This document shows, one piece after another, positions 6,021-7,210 of a stretch of 7,210 nt of DNA. The stretch comes from Acidobacteria bacterium CG_4_9_14_3_um_filter_49_7 (lineage in GTDB: Bacteria > Acidobacteriota > Holophagae > Thermotomaculales > Thermotomaculaceae). Below the pieces are notes generated by a model, which did no database searches, had not been told where the DNA came from, and saw only the letters and a list, made by a program, of their open reading frames with translations. A program made the position numbers and the translations under genes. The stretch is taken from positions 1 to 7,210 of the forward strand of contig PFTO01000157.1 of the NCBI GenBank assembly GCA_002789615.1, given 5' to 3'. Numbering within the stretch: position 1 is the first letter of the stretch; each line of letters opens with the position of its first letter.

Positions 6021-6060
6021 GCTTCGTATCTCTAACGTGAAAACTTGGCTCGGAGGTCCC

Positions 6061-7210
6061 ATGAAGCATTTCCTTCTGATGACAATTGCTGCCGTTGCGT
6101 TGAATCTCTTTCCGTTGACAACCGGTAGTGCCCAGGGGCCGGACAGCCCTCCCACATATTCAGTAAAACAATCCGAGTCACCCATCCGCATTGATGGGAA
6201 TATCAGCCCCGGCGAATGGAAAGATGCCACCAGAGTCGAGCTGAATTATGAAATTGATCCGGGAAACAATTTGCCCGCAAAGGTCAAAACTGAGGCTTTC
6301 GTAACCTACGACAGAAAGAATCTCTATGTTGCATTCATCGCACACGATCCAAACCCTAAAAAAATTCATGCCAACATCAGCGACCGGGATGCTATCTGGC
6401 AGAATGATATTGTGGGCATTGCCATCGATCCCTTTAACGACCGTCGCCGGGGATATGAATTTTTTGTGAACCCATATGGGGTTCAGGGAGATATTAAACG
6501 TGTGGAAGGCAGTGGAGAAGACTCTACATGGGATACAATCTGGAATTCTGCAGGACGTATTACTGAGAACGGATACGAAGTCGAGTTCGCCATTCCATTT
6601 AATTCAATCAGTTTTCCAAATGGTACCGGCATCCACACCTGGGGCTTCTGGTTCTTTAGAGCATATCCAAGGGATTTTCGTTACCAGATCAGTAATGTGC
6701 CGTTTGATAGAGATAAAAACTGTTTCTTCTGCCAGATCGGTTATGCAAAGGGGTTTGAAGGTGTTCATCCCGGTCGGAACCTGGAAGTCAATCCGACCCT
6801 GACCACAACAGCCGCCAAGTCCCGGGACGAATTCGGAGACCCCATGATCGATCACGGTAGTAATACCCAGTTGGGGATGAACGTCCGGTGGGCGCCGTCT
6901 TCAAACGTTATCCTCAATGCGGCACTGAACCCGGATTTTTCCCAGGTCGAAGCCGACACCGCACAACTCAGTTACAACCGTCAGTTCTCCCTGTTTTACG
7001 ACGAGAAGAGACCCGTCTTTCTTGAAGGTGCCGACATTTTTCAGACCGAAGCTCCATTTGTCTACACCCGCACAATTTCAGATCCATCCTACGTGTTGAA
7101 AGCCTCAGGAAAATCGGGAAAATACGCATGGGGTGTATTCAACGCTCATGACACCATCACTAATTTGATCCTACCCGGTTCGCGGGAATCCTCTTTTACA
7201 TCCTGGGATA
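6061..7210 (+). CDS. Secreted CBM9-like / DUF5916 domain protein (partial, 3' end outside window)
   Basis: The first 383 codons are visible, with no stop before the window ends. Residues 1-24 form a signal peptide: MKH, a hydrophobic core, then likely cleavage at GSA-QG. A CBM9-like beta-sandwich follows (about 40-205), opening with PIRIDGNISPGEWKDA (41-56). From about 235 the DUF5916 region begins: PGRNLEVNP (237-245), NPDFSQVEAD (290-299) and EKRPVFLEGADIF (315-327), all hallmarks of that family. DUF5916 proteins are typically 700-900 residues with a predicted C-terminal outer-membrane barrel, so about half is missing here. A CFFC pair sits at 221-224. GGAGG (6052-6056) supports the start; the frame is also open upstream to an ATG at 5902 with no ribosome binding site. 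Domain names suggest envelope location and perhaps glycan binding, but the function is unknown. No evident link to SUF. Confidence 0.92.
   Translation, partial: MKHFLLMTIAAVALNLFPLTTGSAQGPDSPPTYSVKQSESPIRIDGNISPGEWKDATRVELNYEIDPGNNLPAKVKTEAFVTYDRKNLYVAFIAHDPNPKKIHANISDRDAIWQNDIVGIAIDPFNDRRRGYEFFVNPYGVQGDIKRVEGSGEDSTWDTIWNSAGRITENGYEVEFAIPFNSISFPNGTGIHTWGFWFFRAYPRDFRYQISNVPFDRDKNCFFCQIGYAKGFEGVHPGRNLEVNPTLTTTAAKSRDEFGDPMIDHGSNTQLGMNVRWAPSSNVILNAALNPDFSQVEADTAQLSYNRQFSLFYDEKRPVFLEGADIFQTEAPFVYTRTISDPSYVLKASGKSGKYAWGVFNAHDTITNLILPGSRESSFTSWD

Noticed and set aside
5902..6060. Upstream in-frame extension of the CBM9-like/DUF5916 gene to an ATG at 5902
   Set aside because: It would translate the repeat spacer, lacks a ribosome binding site and would bury the signal peptide 53 residues inside the protein.

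Overview
The window carries a compact, one-directional SUF iron-sulfur cluster assembly operon, followed by the 5' part of an unrelated secreted or outer-membrane protein gene. On the plus strand the order is an Rrf2-family regulator (363-812), sufC (856-1599), sufB (1617-3017), sufD (3034-4131), sufS (4152-5363), sufU (5360-5791), then a CBM9-like/DUF5916 gene that starts at 6061 and runs off the window end.

How the genes fit together: SufS is a type II cysteine desulfurase that takes sulfur from cysteine. SufU has the aspartate and three cysteines of the zinc-binding, B. subtilis-type sulfur acceptor, and would relay persulfide sulfur to the SufB-SufC-SufD scaffold, where SufC supplies ATPase activity. 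The Rrf2 protein has a three-cysteine cluster-binding loop, so it probably senses Fe-S status and controls its own operon. No sufA, sufE or sufT is present in the window. Genes are separated by 43 nt or less, and sufS and sufU overlap by 4 nt, so one transcript is likely.

Region 1-362 precedes the operon. Bases 1-113 may hold the 5' end of a divergent minus-strand gene, not identified. Further in there is a TATAAT box (179-184), a nested inverted repeat that could fold as a structured leader RNA (207-284), a pyrimidine tract, a second promoter-like pair (316-343) and a TGTTAACA palindrome next to the regulator's ribosome binding site. Region 5792-6060 holds no convincing gene. It contains three small families of direct repeats and a weak terminator-like hairpin.

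Organism: a bacterium of moderate GC. The CBM9-like/DUF5916 architecture is best known from Bacteroidetes and relatives (the wider FCB group, Gemmatimonadetes, Calditrichota and Marinimicrobia-like lineages) and Acidobacteria. The suf gene set (C-B-D-S-U with an Rrf2 regulator) is not the enterobacterial one. I infer an FCB-type or neighbouring phylum, possibly uncultured, but cannot name it. The core of the window is ordinary housekeeping biology. The least explained parts are the operon leader and the repeat-rich intergenic spacer.
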